A stretch of 35,758 bases of DNA from a virus, in IMG/VR virus record IMGVR_UViG_3300042691_028937, positions 1 to 35,758 of that record; one strand, given 5' to 3'. Positions 30,024-35,712 of the stretch are shown piece after piece. The first letter of the stretch is position 1. Every line of letters begins with the position of its first letter. The position numbers and the translations under genes are program-made. The notes below the pieces were generated by a model. The model had not been told where the DNA came from, made no database searches, and saw nothing but the letters and a program-made list of their open reading frames with translations.

Positions 30024-30309
30024 GCTTCCCCGTGTCCGGCCGTCCGGGCCCTCTCGAGCCTCGGGCCCTGGGCGGCCGGACCGCCTCTGGTGGCTCCCCG
30101 TGCCGCTGTTCGCCGGCTGGCTGTTCGGCATCGCCTGGTTCATCGTCGAGGTGAACCTGTGGGCCGGCATCGCCTGGTGGGTCCTGTATCCGCCCGTGGC
30201 CCTCGGCGGCATCACCCTGTCCATCGCCCTGTCCGAGCGCCACGCCGGCAACGTCCGGCGCCGCGCCATCCGCCGCCATCCCTCCACCTACCATCGGGTC
30301 GGGTGGTGA
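30010..30309 (+). CDS. Two-pass membrane protein
   Basis: Protein of 99 residues, ATG 30010 overlapping the nuclease gene by 14 bases, with GGAGG upstream. A basic, Pro/Arg-rich start (about 28 residues) precedes two membrane segments (~residues 30-50, LWWLPVPLFAGWLFGIAWFI; ~53-78, AGIAWWVLYPPVALGGITL), then a basic C-terminus RRRAIRRHPSTYHR. Both ends would face the cytoplasm. Function unknown; it immediately precedes the candidate origin. Confidence 0.6.
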   Translation: MEPRRLPRVRPSGPSRASGPGRPDRLWWLPVPLFAGWLFGIAWFIVEVNLWAGIAWWVLYPPVALGGITLSIALSERHAGNVRRRAIRRHPSTYHRVGW

Positions 30310-30342
30310 CCTGTGGGGAACCTGTGGGGAACCTGTGGGTAG
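30310..30342 (+). repeat. Three 11-bp tandem repeats with DnaA-box-like cores
   Basis: CCTGTGGGGAA is repeated at 30310-30320 and 30321-30331, and a variant at 30332-30342 reads CCTGTGGGTAG. The cores TGTGGGGAA (30312, 30323) are reverse complements of TTCCCCACA, close to the DnaA box TTATCCACA. The period of 11 bases puts the sites on one face of the helix. Confidence 0.7.
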
Positions 30343-30492
30343 ACGGTGGGCAACTTCGCACGCAGGCCGAGGTTGTCCCCATCCGTGCTCGGGACTCCAC
30401 CGCGAATCCACCACTTATCCACACGCCCGAACCGGGCCTGACCTGCAGCGATGGGCACTTATCCACCGCCTCGGGAGGGGCCTACTACTACC
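30310..30492 (+). other. Candidate DnaA-dependent replication origin
   Basis: The 221-base non-coding gap 30310-30530 contains reverse-oriented DnaA-like boxes at 30312, 30323 and 30334, and forward ones TTGTCCCCA (30373-30381), TTATCCACA (30415-30423, the exact consensus) and TTATCCACC (30459-30467). After the last box comes a 14-base GC-rich spacer and then CTACTACTAC (30482-30491), whose complement read 3' to 5' is GATGATGATG, the DnaA-trio pattern of bacterial basal unwinding systems. A less GC-rich stretch follows. The arrangement is box, GC spacer, trio, as in Bacillus oriC. It lies beside ERF and nuclease genes. Alternatively it could titrate DnaA or be operator repeats. Confidence 0.5.
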
Positions 30493-30530
30493 GAACTACC
30501 TAGAAGAACTTCAGTAGCAGGGAGGAACAG

Positions 30531-30860
30531 ATGAGCAAGAGCAACGGGGCCCGCGGGCCCTCCGGGCCGCCCGACGGCGCCCCGGTCCAGGTCCAGCCCG
30601 GCCCCATCCCGACGCAGTTCTTCACCCAGGTCATCACGGCCTCCGACGGCACGCGGTGGGCCCTGTTCACCGCGGTCACGCCCGCCGGCGCCCAGACGTA
30701 CTGGCTTCCGCCCGGGCTCCCCGCGGAGGTAGCCGCCCTGCTCACCCGGGCTGAGGGCGAGCTCGGCGCCGGCGGGCCCTCGGGGCTCATCGTGCCCGAC
30801 GTCGATGTCAATGCCGTCCTGCGGTCGCTCGAGGACCCGCCTCGGGGAGGTGCGACGTGA
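30531..30860 (+). CDS. Unrecognised protein with Pro/Gly-rich ends
   Basis: Protein of 109 residues; AGGGAGGA stands before ATG 30531. A low-complexity N-terminus (GARGPSGPPDGAPVQVQPGP) is followed by a compact segment, FFTQVITASDGTRWALFTAVTPAGAQTYWLP, resembling a small beta sheet, then a helix. It is the first gene after the candidate origin and overlaps the next by four bases. No function is suggested by the sequence. Confidence 0.6.
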   Translation: MSKSNGARGPSGPPDGAPVQVQPGPIPTQFFTQVITASDGTRWALFTAVTPAGAQTYWLPPGLPAEVAALLTRAEGELGAGGPSGLIVPDVDVNAVLRSLEDPPRGGAT

Positions 30861-31051
30861 CGTGGGTACAGCGGCACGTCGAGCCCACCCCGCCCGGGCG
30901 CCTGTGGGCCGTCGTGCTCGCCGGCCCGTGCCCGGCCGAGGACTGCCCGTACCCGGACGACGAGGCACACGCGCATCACGTCCGTGACGACGGTTCCGGC
31001 TTCGGCATCTCGACCTCCGACCTCACCGCCATCGGGGCCGTCCCGCGGTAG
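30857..31051 (+). CDS. Small Cys/His protein
   Basis: Protein of 64 residues from GTG 30857 (GTGA overlap; GGGGAGG just upstream). GPCPAEDCPYPDDEAHAHHV carries two cysteines and three histidines suitable for a zinc site. The stop TAG at 31049-31051 is followed, in the same frame, by the open HTH-containing frame, an arrangement that makes read-through or a recent split worth considering. Confidence 0.55.
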   Translation: MTWVQRHVEPTPPGRLWAVVLAGPCPAEDCPYPDDEAHAHHVRDDGSGFGISTSDLTAIGAVPR

Positions 31052-31255
31052 CATCGGCGCATCGATTCACGCGATGAATCCCGTGCGATAAACCGGCGCC
31101 CGTGGACCTCGGGCGACCTCGGCATCCTCCGGACCCGGTCCCACGAGGGCGCGACGGCCCTGGCGGCCGCGCTCGGGCGCTCGGAGCAATCCATCCGCGA
31201 CCAGGCCCGCCGGCAGGGCATCTCGCTGCGGCGGGCCGGGGAGACCCGCGGCAAG
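31052..31255 (+). other. Upstream in-frame extension encoding an HTH, no standard start
   Basis: This stretch is open in the frame of the next CDS and encodes PWTSGDLGILRTRSHEGATA and AALGRSEQSIRDQARRQGIS, a familiar helix-turn-helix with the pattern LGRSxxSxRxxARRxGIS. No ATG, GTG or TTG is found in this frame between the TAG at 31049 and GTG 31256. Possible explanations are an ATC/ATA/CTG start (for example ATC 31061, six bases after a -10-like TAGCAT), read-through of the upstream TAG, or a sequencing error. Confidence 0.6.
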
Positions 31256-31543
31256 GTGCTCGGGGAGCGCCGTGGCTCCACCCTCCCGCCGGAGCAGCGC
31301 CACGCCGTGCTCCACGGCATCGCCGACCCCGCCCGCGCCCTCCGCCGCGTCAAGCTCGACCGCTCGGGCTCCCTGTGCCCGGGCTGCGGCTACCGCCCGC
31401 AGGAGGTCACGACGACCGGCCTCTGCGGGGTCTGTCACGACAACCGGCTGGCATGGGCGCACCGCCAGGAGACCCGCATCATCACCGCCCGCCGCGACCT
31501 CGCTGCCGCCCGCCAGGAGAAGCACCGAGCGCAGTCCCGATGA
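31256..31543 (+). CDS. Zinc-ribbon protein, C-terminal part of an HTH regulator
   Basis: From the first standard start (GTG 31256) the protein has 95 residues, but coding clearly extends upstream into an HTH (see 31052-31255), so the true product is probably about 145-160 residues. The visible part has LCPGCGYRPQ and GLCGVCHDN, four cysteines forming a zinc ribbon, and a C-terminal basic helix (RQETRIITARRDLAAARQEKH). HTH plus zinc ribbon suggests a DNA-binding regulator. It overlaps the HNH gene by four bases. Confidence 0.6.
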   Translation: MLGERRGSTLPPEQRHAVLHGIADPARALRRVKLDRSGSLCPGCGYRPQEVTTTGLCGVCHDNRLAWAHRQETRIITARRDLAAARQEKHRAQSR

Positions 31544-31866
31544 GCCGGCGCCTCCCGCGGCCGTGCCTCGTCTGCGGCCGCCCGACCCCGAACCCTCGCG
31601 GCCGCTGCGCGGAGCACCTCACCCGCACGGCGTATGACGACCCGGCGTACCGTGCCGCCCGGGCCCAGGCGTTCCATCGCGCCGGCGGGCGCTGCGAGTT
31701 CATCGACGCCCTGGGCGTCCGATGCTCGGCGCCGGCCCTCGAGGCGCACCACCTCCGACCCCTCGCCGAGGCCCGCGACGTGGCCGCGGCCCGCGCCCTC
31801 AACACGGCCTCGAACCTCCAGGCCGTCTGCCGGCGTCACAATCCACGCGATTCTCACCGCCTCTGA
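31540..31866 (+). CDS. HNH endonuclease
   Basis: Protein of 108 residues, ATG 31540 at the ATGA overlap. CLVCGRPTPNPRGRCAEHL gives the first zinc half; RAQAFHRAGGRCEF and RCSAPALEAHHLRPLAEARD contain the catalytic HH motif; NLQAVCRRHNPRDSHRL supplies the final CxxH and Asn/His. The layout matches stand-alone phage HNH nucleases, many of which assist terminase at the packaging site. Here it is far from terminase in this linear order but would be near it if the genome circularises. Confidence 0.82.
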   Translation: MSRRLPRPCLVCGRPTPNPRGRCAEHLTRTAYDDPAYRAARAQAFHRAGGRCEFIDALGVRCSAPALEAHHLRPLAEARDVAAARALNTASNLQAVCRRHNPRDSHRL

Positions 31867-31875
31867 CCAGCGCGT

Positions 31876-31905
31876 TTGCCGTTCCGGGCTGTTTCGTGTT
31901 CTGAT
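31876..31905 (+). promoter_or_regulatory. Possible promoter of the right-arm operon
   Basis: The 77-base gap 31867-31943 is relatively AT-rich for this DNA. TTGCCG (31876-31881) and TCTGAT (31900-31905) are 18 bases apart, and AAGGAGG follows before ATG 31944. The -10 match is only four of six, so support is modest. Confidence 0.35.
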
Positions 31906-31943
31906 TCTCCCGTCAGGACACCCCGCCCAGAAGGAGGCGCAGC

Positions 31944-32297
31944 ATGGCACGCACCACCCGGTTCAACGTCCGAGCTCGTTCCGCCGACGACGACCGCTGG
32001 TACATGGTCGGCACCGAGCTCACCCTCGAGAAGGCCACCGGCTGGCTCCACGACGCCGACGGCCACGACTGCTTCGACGCGGTCGCGGGCCTCTCGTACA
32101 CCCGCATCGAGCTCGTGCCGGTCATCCTCGACCCCGAGCTCCCGTGCGACCACACCGCCGGGCTCCCGTGCCCGCGGCACACCGCCGGCGACCCCGAGCG
32201 GTGTGCCCGGTGCGGTGAGCGCGCCGACACCCTCCGCCACACCCGCCTCGTGCGCGGCGCCGGCGACCACGACTTCATCGAAGGGAGCGCCCGATGA
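31944..32297 (+). CDS. Unrecognised His/Cys-containing protein
   Basis: Protein of 117 residues, first of the right-arm chain. The N-terminal half (RFNVRARSADDDRWYMVGTEL, then a helix and TRIELVPVIL) looks like a small alpha/beta domain. The middle has CDHTAGLPCPRHTAG and CARCGERADTLRH, a likely zinc site. It shares a 4-base overlap with the next gene. No family is recognised. Confidence 0.6.
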   Translation: MARTTRFNVRARSADDDRWYMVGTELTLEKATGWLHDADGHDCFDAVAGLSYTRIELVPVILDPELPCDHTAGLPCPRHTAGDPERCARCGERADTLRHTRLVRGAGDHDFIEGSAR

Positions 32298-32488
32298 TGG
32301 ATTACTTCGACGCCTTCCTCCGCACCTCCGGCGGCCTCTCACGCGAGCAGCTCGCCGCCGCCCGCGCCGACGACGCGCCTTCCGAGGCCGCCGACCGGCG
32401 CGAGCTCGAGGTCCTGTGCGTTCTTCACGGGTGGGAGCCCGAGGACGCCGACTGCAACGCCGCCGCGACCGATTGGAGGGTCCGATGA
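32294..32488 (+). CDS. Small acidic protein
   Basis: Protein of 64 residues starting ATGATG at the upstream overlap and ending in an ATGA overlap with the next gene. It is rich in Asp/Glu/Ala (DYFDAFLRTSGGLSREQLAA; DAPSEAADRRELEVL) and probably helical, ending in HGWEPEDADCN. Small acidic early proteins are often host-takeover or anti-defence factors in phages; nothing in this sequence proves that. Confidence 0.55.
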   Translation: MMDYFDAFLRTSGGLSREQLAAARADDAPSEAADRRELEVLCVLHGWEPEDADCNAAATDWRVR

Positions 32489-32844
32489 CCGCTCCCACGC
32501 TCCGCGACCCCCAGGTCTACGTCGTGGCCCGCTACTCCACCTACCGCGCCTACGGCGGGGCGGAGGAGGGCGGCTGGTGGTACACCGAGCGCGAGCTGGA
32601 GCGCGTGGTGCTCGCCACCCGCGACGAGACCAGCGCCTGGTACGCGGCCACCCGCCTCAACGGGGTCGCCCGCCGGCTCCGCCGCTACGTGGACTACGTC
32701 GTGGTCGAGCTGCCGCGCTGGGAGCTCCGCCCCGACCTGCTCGAGGCGGCCTGCCACCTCGACTTCGACCCAGGGCCCGAGGACTACGTCCTGCGCGCCG
32801 ACGTTCCCTCGCACTCGCCCGAGCACCGTCCCCACTACTGCTGA
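32485..32844 (+). CDS. Unrecognised alpha/beta protein with Tyr-rich core
   Basis: Protein of 119 residues, with GGAGGG seven bases before ATG 32485. QVYVVARYSTYRAYGGAEEGGWWYTERELERV opens with a strand and a GGWWY turn, then TRDETSAWYAATRLN and a second strand YVDYVVVELPRWEL; this looks like a small compact fold. A C-terminal acidic tail precedes HRPHYC. No function is recognised. Confidence 0.6.
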   Translation: MTAPTLRDPQVYVVARYSTYRAYGGAEEGGWWYTERELERVVLATRDETSAWYAATRLNGVARRLRRYVDYVVVELPRWELRPDLLEAACHLDFDPGPEDYVLRADVPSHSPEHRPHYC

Positions 32845-32856
32845 GGAGGCCTTCCC

Positions 32857-33354
32857 ATGACCCACACGCCCGAAGATGTCACCCTCGCCCACACCCGCGA
32901 CGACCTGCTCTCGGGGCGCTACTTCCGGCTCCACGCAGCCTCCGCCCGCTCGCGGTACGGCTACGAGCCGCCTCTGGGCCGCCGTCCGTGGGCCGACGCC
33001 CTCGTGCACCTCGGGGCCCTCGCCCGCGAGTCCGACGCCCTGGCCCAGGTCGCGGCGCACGTCGCTGGCCGCGTGAACCTGTACGGCACGGCCTCCCAGG
33101 CCGTCGCGGCCATCTACGACGCGGTCGCCGATGCCCTCGCGGCCGGCTTCGACGACGTCATCCTGCGCTCGGGGCCCGAGCCGGTTCGATTCTCCGACGC
33201 GCAGCGGCCGTACACCCTCGAGGAGTGCCTGCGGCTCGCGCAGGCCTGCGAGGTCATCTGCCGGCCCTGGTCGGGCACCGCGCCCGGCCTCGGGTGGGCC
33301 GTCACCCGGCTCATGGAGGAGCCGGCCGCGCCGGCCTCGTGGAGGACGTCATGA
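32857..33354 (+). CDS. Unrecognised helical protein
   Basis: Protein of 165 residues; GAGGAGG precedes ATG 32857. It is the largest of the right-arm genes. Features: LAHTRDDLLSGRYFRLHAASAR, a helical centre (ALVHLGALARESDALAQVAAHVAGRVNLYG; AIYDAVADALAAGFDDVILRSG), and PYTLEECLRLAQACEVICRPW near the end. The gene ends in an ATGA overlap. No motif is recognised. Confidence 0.6.
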   Translation: MTHTPEDVTLAHTRDDLLSGRYFRLHAASARSRYGYEPPLGRRPWADALVHLGALARESDALAQVAAHVAGRVNLYGTASQAVAAIYDAVADALAAGFDDVILRSGPEPVRFSDAQRPYTLEECLRLAQACEVICRPWSGTAPGLGWAVTRLMEEPAAPASWRTS

Positions 33355-33602
33355 CCCGCGACGAGGACATCGCGCTCCTGCGGGCGGCCCTGTGGTACGC
33401 CCGCGACCTCGCGGTCAGCCTGGACGGGGCGGTGCCGCCGGTGCTCAGGGATGCGCCGGCGGCCCTCACCCGCCTCGTGGGCCCCGCCGCTCGCCGGCCG
33501 CTCGCGGTCGGGCCCTGCCCGTGCGAGTGCAACCGCGGCGGCTTCTGCGGCGGCTGCGGGCACGCCGGCTGCTCCGGCGGCATCAACCTGAGGAGGTCGT
33601 GA
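33351..33602 (+). CDS. Small protein with a cysteine/glycine cluster
   Basis: Protein of 83 residues, with GGAGGACG before ATG 33351. The first half is a helix (EDIALLRAALWYARDLAVSLD); the second has seven cysteines in CPCECNRGGFCGGCGHAGC, a dense metal- or disulfide-type cluster. It overlaps the next gene by one base. Function unknown. Confidence 0.55.
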   Translation: MTRDEDIALLRAALWYARDLAVSLDGAVPPVLRDAPAALTRLVGPAARRPLAVGPCPCECNRGGFCGGCGHAGCSGGINLRRS

Positions 33603-33856
33603 TGGATTACTGCCGCTACACGGACCTGGACGCGGCCGCCGGCGTCTGCCGGCGCTGCGGGGCCGCGTTCCACGCGGAGCCGGACCCCACGGTCGCGGTC
33701 GAGGCTCACTACGAGCCGGGCGCCGCCCGTGCTCGCCGGCCCGCCCTGGCCGGCGTCCAGGACTGCTCCTGGTGCGGGCACTCCTGGGCGCGCCACGGGC
33801 GCTACGGCTGCGACACCGGCCTCTGCCGCTGTCAGGGCGGCCCGAGGGAGGACTGA
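33602..33856 (+). CDS. Small double zinc-site protein
   Basis: Protein of 84 residues; AGGAGG lies five bases before the ATG. VCRRCGAAFH gives one CxxC-x-H site and CSWCGHSWARHGRYGCDTGLC another set of Cys/His, with RCQGGPRED at the end. Such repeated cysteine knuckles suggest a nucleic-acid or protein-binding role. Preceding and following genes are close-packed. Confidence 0.55.
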   Translation: MDYCRYTDLDAAAGVCRRCGAAFHAEPDPTVAVEAHYEPGAARARRPALAGVQDCSWCGHSWARHGRYGCDTGLCRCQGGPRED

Positions 33857-33857
33857 G

Positions 33858-34052
33858 ATGGCATCCGAACCGCTGTACCGCTCCAACGCCCACGCGGCCG
33901 AGGCCCTGCGCCTGGCAGGCCGCTATGACGACGGCTCGACCAACGCGGGCACCCTAGCGATGGTCGAGGCCGTGCTGGCGGTCGCCGACGAGCTGCGACT
34001 GCTCCGCGCGTCCCTCGAGGACGCCCGACTCGCGGAGGTGTTCGATGACTGA
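33858..34052 (+). CDS. Small helical protein
   Basis: Protein of 64 residues; GGGAGGAC is the ribosome site. It is mainly helical (NAHAAEALRLAGRYDDG; LAMVEAVLAVADELRLLRASLEDARLAEVF) and acidic. It overlaps the next gene by eight bases. No family is recognised. Confidence 0.5.
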   Translation: MASEPLYRSNAHAAEALRLAGRYDDGSTNAGTLAMVEAVLAVADELRLLRASLEDARLAEVFDD

Positions 34053-34293
34053 TGCGCAGCGCACGTATCCACCCTTCCACCTCGAGGCGGCCCACGTCTG
34101 GCACGAGCCCGAGCTGGTCGCCGACCACTACACCCTCACGGACGCCTTCCTGCAGGCCGCCGCGCTCATCCTGTCCGGGCGGGCGCCCGTGGTACGCATC
34201 TGGGCCTCCGGCCCGCGCAACGTCCCGCTCGTGGTGGACCGCGACAACTTCGCCACCCTCTGGGGCGTCTGGGTCGAGGGAGAACGGCCGTGA
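34045..34293 (+). CDS. Unrecognised small protein
   Basis: Protein of 82 residues, overlapping both neighbours. It contains TYPPFHLEAAHVWHEPELVADHYT, a helix FLQAAALILSGRAP, and strands VVRIWASGPRNVPLVVDRDNFATLW. The mix suggests a small alpha/beta fold. No function can be given. Confidence 0.55.
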   Translation: MTDAQRTYPPFHLEAAHVWHEPELVADHYTLTDAFLQAAALILSGRAPVVRIWASGPRNVPLVVDRDNFATLWGVWVEGERP

Positions 34294-34481
34294 CCGAGGC
34301 ATTCGGCATCGGCGACGTGGTCACCTTCGTCGAGGTCCACGACGGCTCCGTCGTGCGGCTCATCGGGACGGTCGTGGGGCTCGCGACCGCGCCCGGCATC
34401 ATCCTCGTCAAGGTGACGGGCCGCGACGAGTGGCTCCCCGGCGTCACCCTCGTGCACGAGGCTTCTGGGAGGACCCCATGA
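34290..34481 (+). CDS. Small SH3-like beta-barrel protein
   Basis: Protein of 63 residues from a GTG at the 4-base overlap; GAGGGAGAA precedes it. FGIGDVVTFVEVHDGSVVRLIGTVVGLA and GIILVKVTGRDEWLPGVTLVHEA have the alternating strands and GDVV...GTVVG spacing of small SH3-like or KOW-like barrels, which bind proteins or nucleic acids. The fold is inferred by pattern only. Confidence 0.55.
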   Translation: MTEAFGIGDVVTFVEVHDGSVVRLIGTVVGLATAPGIILVKVTGRDEWLPGVTLVHEASGRTP

Positions 34482-34816
34482 GCACCTACGAGGGATGGAG
34501 CAACTTCGAGAGCTGGTCCGTGTCGCTCGTGCTCAACAATGAGCAGGCCCTCCAGGAGCGGGCCCTACGGGTCGTGGAGGGCGGTATCCGGCTCGGGCCG
34601 CCCTCGCCCTACTGGACCGAGCCGCAGCGCCGACGCTATCGGGCCGCTGAGGCCCTCGAGGCATGGGTCCGTGACGAGGCCGCCTCGGCGGTCCCCGCCG
34701 AGGGCTCGCAGCTGGCGCCGCTCTGGTCGCAGCTGCTCACCTCGGCGCTGGATGAGGTCGATTGGCAGGAAGTCACCGACGGCTTCCTCAAGATGAAGGA
34801 GGAGAGAGATGGCTGA
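34478..34816 (+). CDS. NFEx(S/T)W-motif protein (DUF7249-like)
   Basis: Protein of 112 residues, with GGGAGGA before ATG 34478. SNFESWSVSLVLNNEQAL matches the N(Y/F)ETWxVxLWLxN motif of a family widespread in plasmids and phages, with no proven function. The later LTSALDEVDWQEVTDGFL is also like that family's C-terminal helix, where a Glu/Asp-Trp pair recurs. Neighbouring small genes do not clarify its role. Confidence 0.6.
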   Translation: MSTYEGWSNFESWSVSLVLNNEQALQERALRVVEGGIRLGPPSPYWTEPQRRRYRAAEALEAWVRDEAASAVPAEGSQLAPLWSQLLTSALDEVDWQEVTDGFLKMKEERDG

Positions 34817-35051
34817 GTCACAGCCGCGGTTCCTGTTCATCGGGTCGTATGGCGACCCTGTCCTGGCCTGGGACGAGGACGAGCTCAAGAGCGAGCTCGA
34901 GGACCACTTCCCCGACCCCCAGGACCGGGCCGGCGACGACGTGGACGTCTGGGACATCTCCGGGGCCGCCCGCGTCACCGTCGAGCGAGAGGTGGTCTGG
35001 GTGGTCTACGGCGTCGCTCGGAAGCCGGCCGCTCGCAAGCGGGTCAGGTAG
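34809..35051 (+). CDS. Small acidic alpha/beta protein
   Basis: Protein of 80 residues overlapping the previous gene by eight bases; GGAGGAGAG serves as ribosome site. QPRFLFIGSYGDPVLAWDEDELKSELEDHF starts with a strand, then a helix, and the C-terminal strand VEREVVWVVYGVARK is basic. The centre is strongly acidic. No family is recognised. Confidence 0.55.
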   Translation: MAESQPRFLFIGSYGDPVLAWDEDELKSELEDHFPDPQDRAGDDVDVWDISGAARVTVEREVVWVVYGVARKPAARKRVR

Positions 35052-35053
35052 GC

Positions 35054-35266
35054 ATGGCCGGCCATTGGCACGTCGTGCCCGCGGCCCACGCCCTGGGCGT
35101 GGAGGCGGAGCATCGGGCCTGGCATGAGGGCCGCCTACCCTGCGTCCTGTGCGGGCGCATCGCCTTCACCGTCTGGACCGAAGGACCCCACACGACGAGC
35201 AGCGGCCTCCCGCTCTACCCGTGCTACGGTCGCATCCCCAGGAGCAAGGAGGCTCAGCATGGGTAA
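35054..35266 (+). CDS. Small CxxC protein
   Basis: Protein of 70 residues starting three bases after the upstream stop. HWHVVPAAHALGVEAEHRAWHEGR is His-rich and LPCVLCGRIAF gives a CxxC; a later Cys is at residue 57. It may bind zinc. The end overlaps the next gene by eight bases. Confidence 0.5.
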   Translation: MAGHWHVVPAAHALGVEAEHRAWHEGRLPCVLCGRIAFTVWTEGPHTTSSGLPLYPCYGRIPRSKEAQHG

Positions 35267-35453
35267 GAAGGTCGAGGCCGCTCGGGCCCAGGTCTACTAC
35301 CGATGGGACAGCTGGCGGTTCCGTGTGAAGGGAGCCAACGGCGAGGTCATCGCCCAGGGCGAGGCGTACAAGGCGAAGCGTGACGCGGTCGCGGCGGCCC
35401 GGGCGCTCCTGCCCGAGGGCGCGCCCGTGGAGGTCACCGAGCGCGGCGCCTGA
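35259..35453 (+). CDS. YegP/DUF1508-like small protein
   Basis: Protein of 64 residues; AAGGAGG lies seven bases before ATG 35259. AQVYYRWDSWRFRVKGANGEVIAQGEAYKAKRDAVAAARAL fits the YegP pattern, in which W-x-F-x-x-K-x-x-NGE is followed by a S/Y-x-x-K helix. Such domains are small beta-beta-alpha units of unknown function. It is the last clear gene. Confidence 0.65.
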   Translation: MGKKVEAARAQVYYRWDSWRFRVKGANGEVIAQGEAYKAKRDAVAAARALLPEGAPVEVTERGA

Positions 35454-35457
35454 GAAC

Positions 35458-35512
35458 GTCCGGGGCGGTAGGGCGGGTGTCCTGACAGCTGCTCGCCTCC
35501 GCCGCCCCGGAC
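35458..35512 (+). terminator. Stem-loop at the end of the right-arm operon
   Basis: GTCCGGGGCGG (35458-35468) is the exact reverse complement of CCGCCCCGGAC (35502-35512), giving an 11-pair stem with a 33-base loop that can itself pair in part (GGCGGG with CTCGCC). It begins four bases after the last clear gene's stop. It probably ends transcription or stabilises the 3' end. No T-run is present. Confidence 0.55.
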
Positions 35513-35547
35513 TCCACGGTTCTGCCGGAGTGGAGGGGAAGGCCACG

Positions 35548-35712
35548 ATGGCAGGCCCGCGAGGGCCCGGTGGGGAAGGACCCCGCCGGGCCTCTCGCGC
35601 GTCCGGGCCCGGAGCTGGCCCATTGCGGGCCCTGAGCGCCACGAGGACGGACGTTCCCGTGTTTCACGTGAAACCCTCTAGCACGGCTTCACCGTTCGGC
35701 CAGGACCCGTAG
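35548..35712 (+). CDS. Possible small ORF overlapping the parS site
   Basis: An ATG at 35548 with GGAGGGG nine bases upstream opens a 54-residue frame. The product is Gly/Pro/Arg/Ala-rich and low-complexity, and the bases of the parS site are read as VFHVKP, which is how parS reads in this frame. It overlaps a long hairpin. The sequence may instead be non-coding DNA that happens to be open, so confidence is low. The remaining bases 35713-35758 hold nothing recognised. Confidence 0.25.
   Translation: MAGPRGPGGEGPRRASRASGPGAGPLRALSATRTDVPVFHVKPSSTASPFGQDP
35565..35591 (+). other. Second long hairpin in the end region
   Basis: GCCCGGTGGGG (35565-35575) pairs with CCCCGCCGGGC (35581-35591) across a five-base loop AAGGA, with a single G-T wobble, and can extend by one or two pairs. 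A third small stem GGCCC/GGGCC with loop GCGA lies just upstream. The dense secondary structure suggests a functional end region (terminator, packaging or replication signal). Confidence 0.55.
35660..35675. promoter_or_regulatory. parS: Near-perfect bacterial parS site
   Basis: TGTTTCACGTGAAACC matches the bacterial parS consensus TGTTTCACGTGAAACA at 15 of 16 positions; the inner 14 bases GTTTCACGTGAAAC form a perfect palindrome. Host chromosomal ParB binds this sequence in most bacteria. A 14-base palindrome this AT-rich is very unlikely by chance in such GC-rich DNA. A partly paired repeat, CCCTCTA (35674-35680) and TAGAGGG (35710-35716), lies just downstream. No parA was seen in the window, so host ParB is the likely ligand. 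Confidence 0.75.

Noticed and set aside
31102-31539. Open frame from GTG 31102 leading into the HNH gene, giving a 254-residue protein
   Set aside because: The first 146 codons encode Pro/Arg/Gly-rich shadow sequence opposite the HTH-zinc frame; the HNH protein proper starts at ATG 31540 with the usual 4-base overlap.
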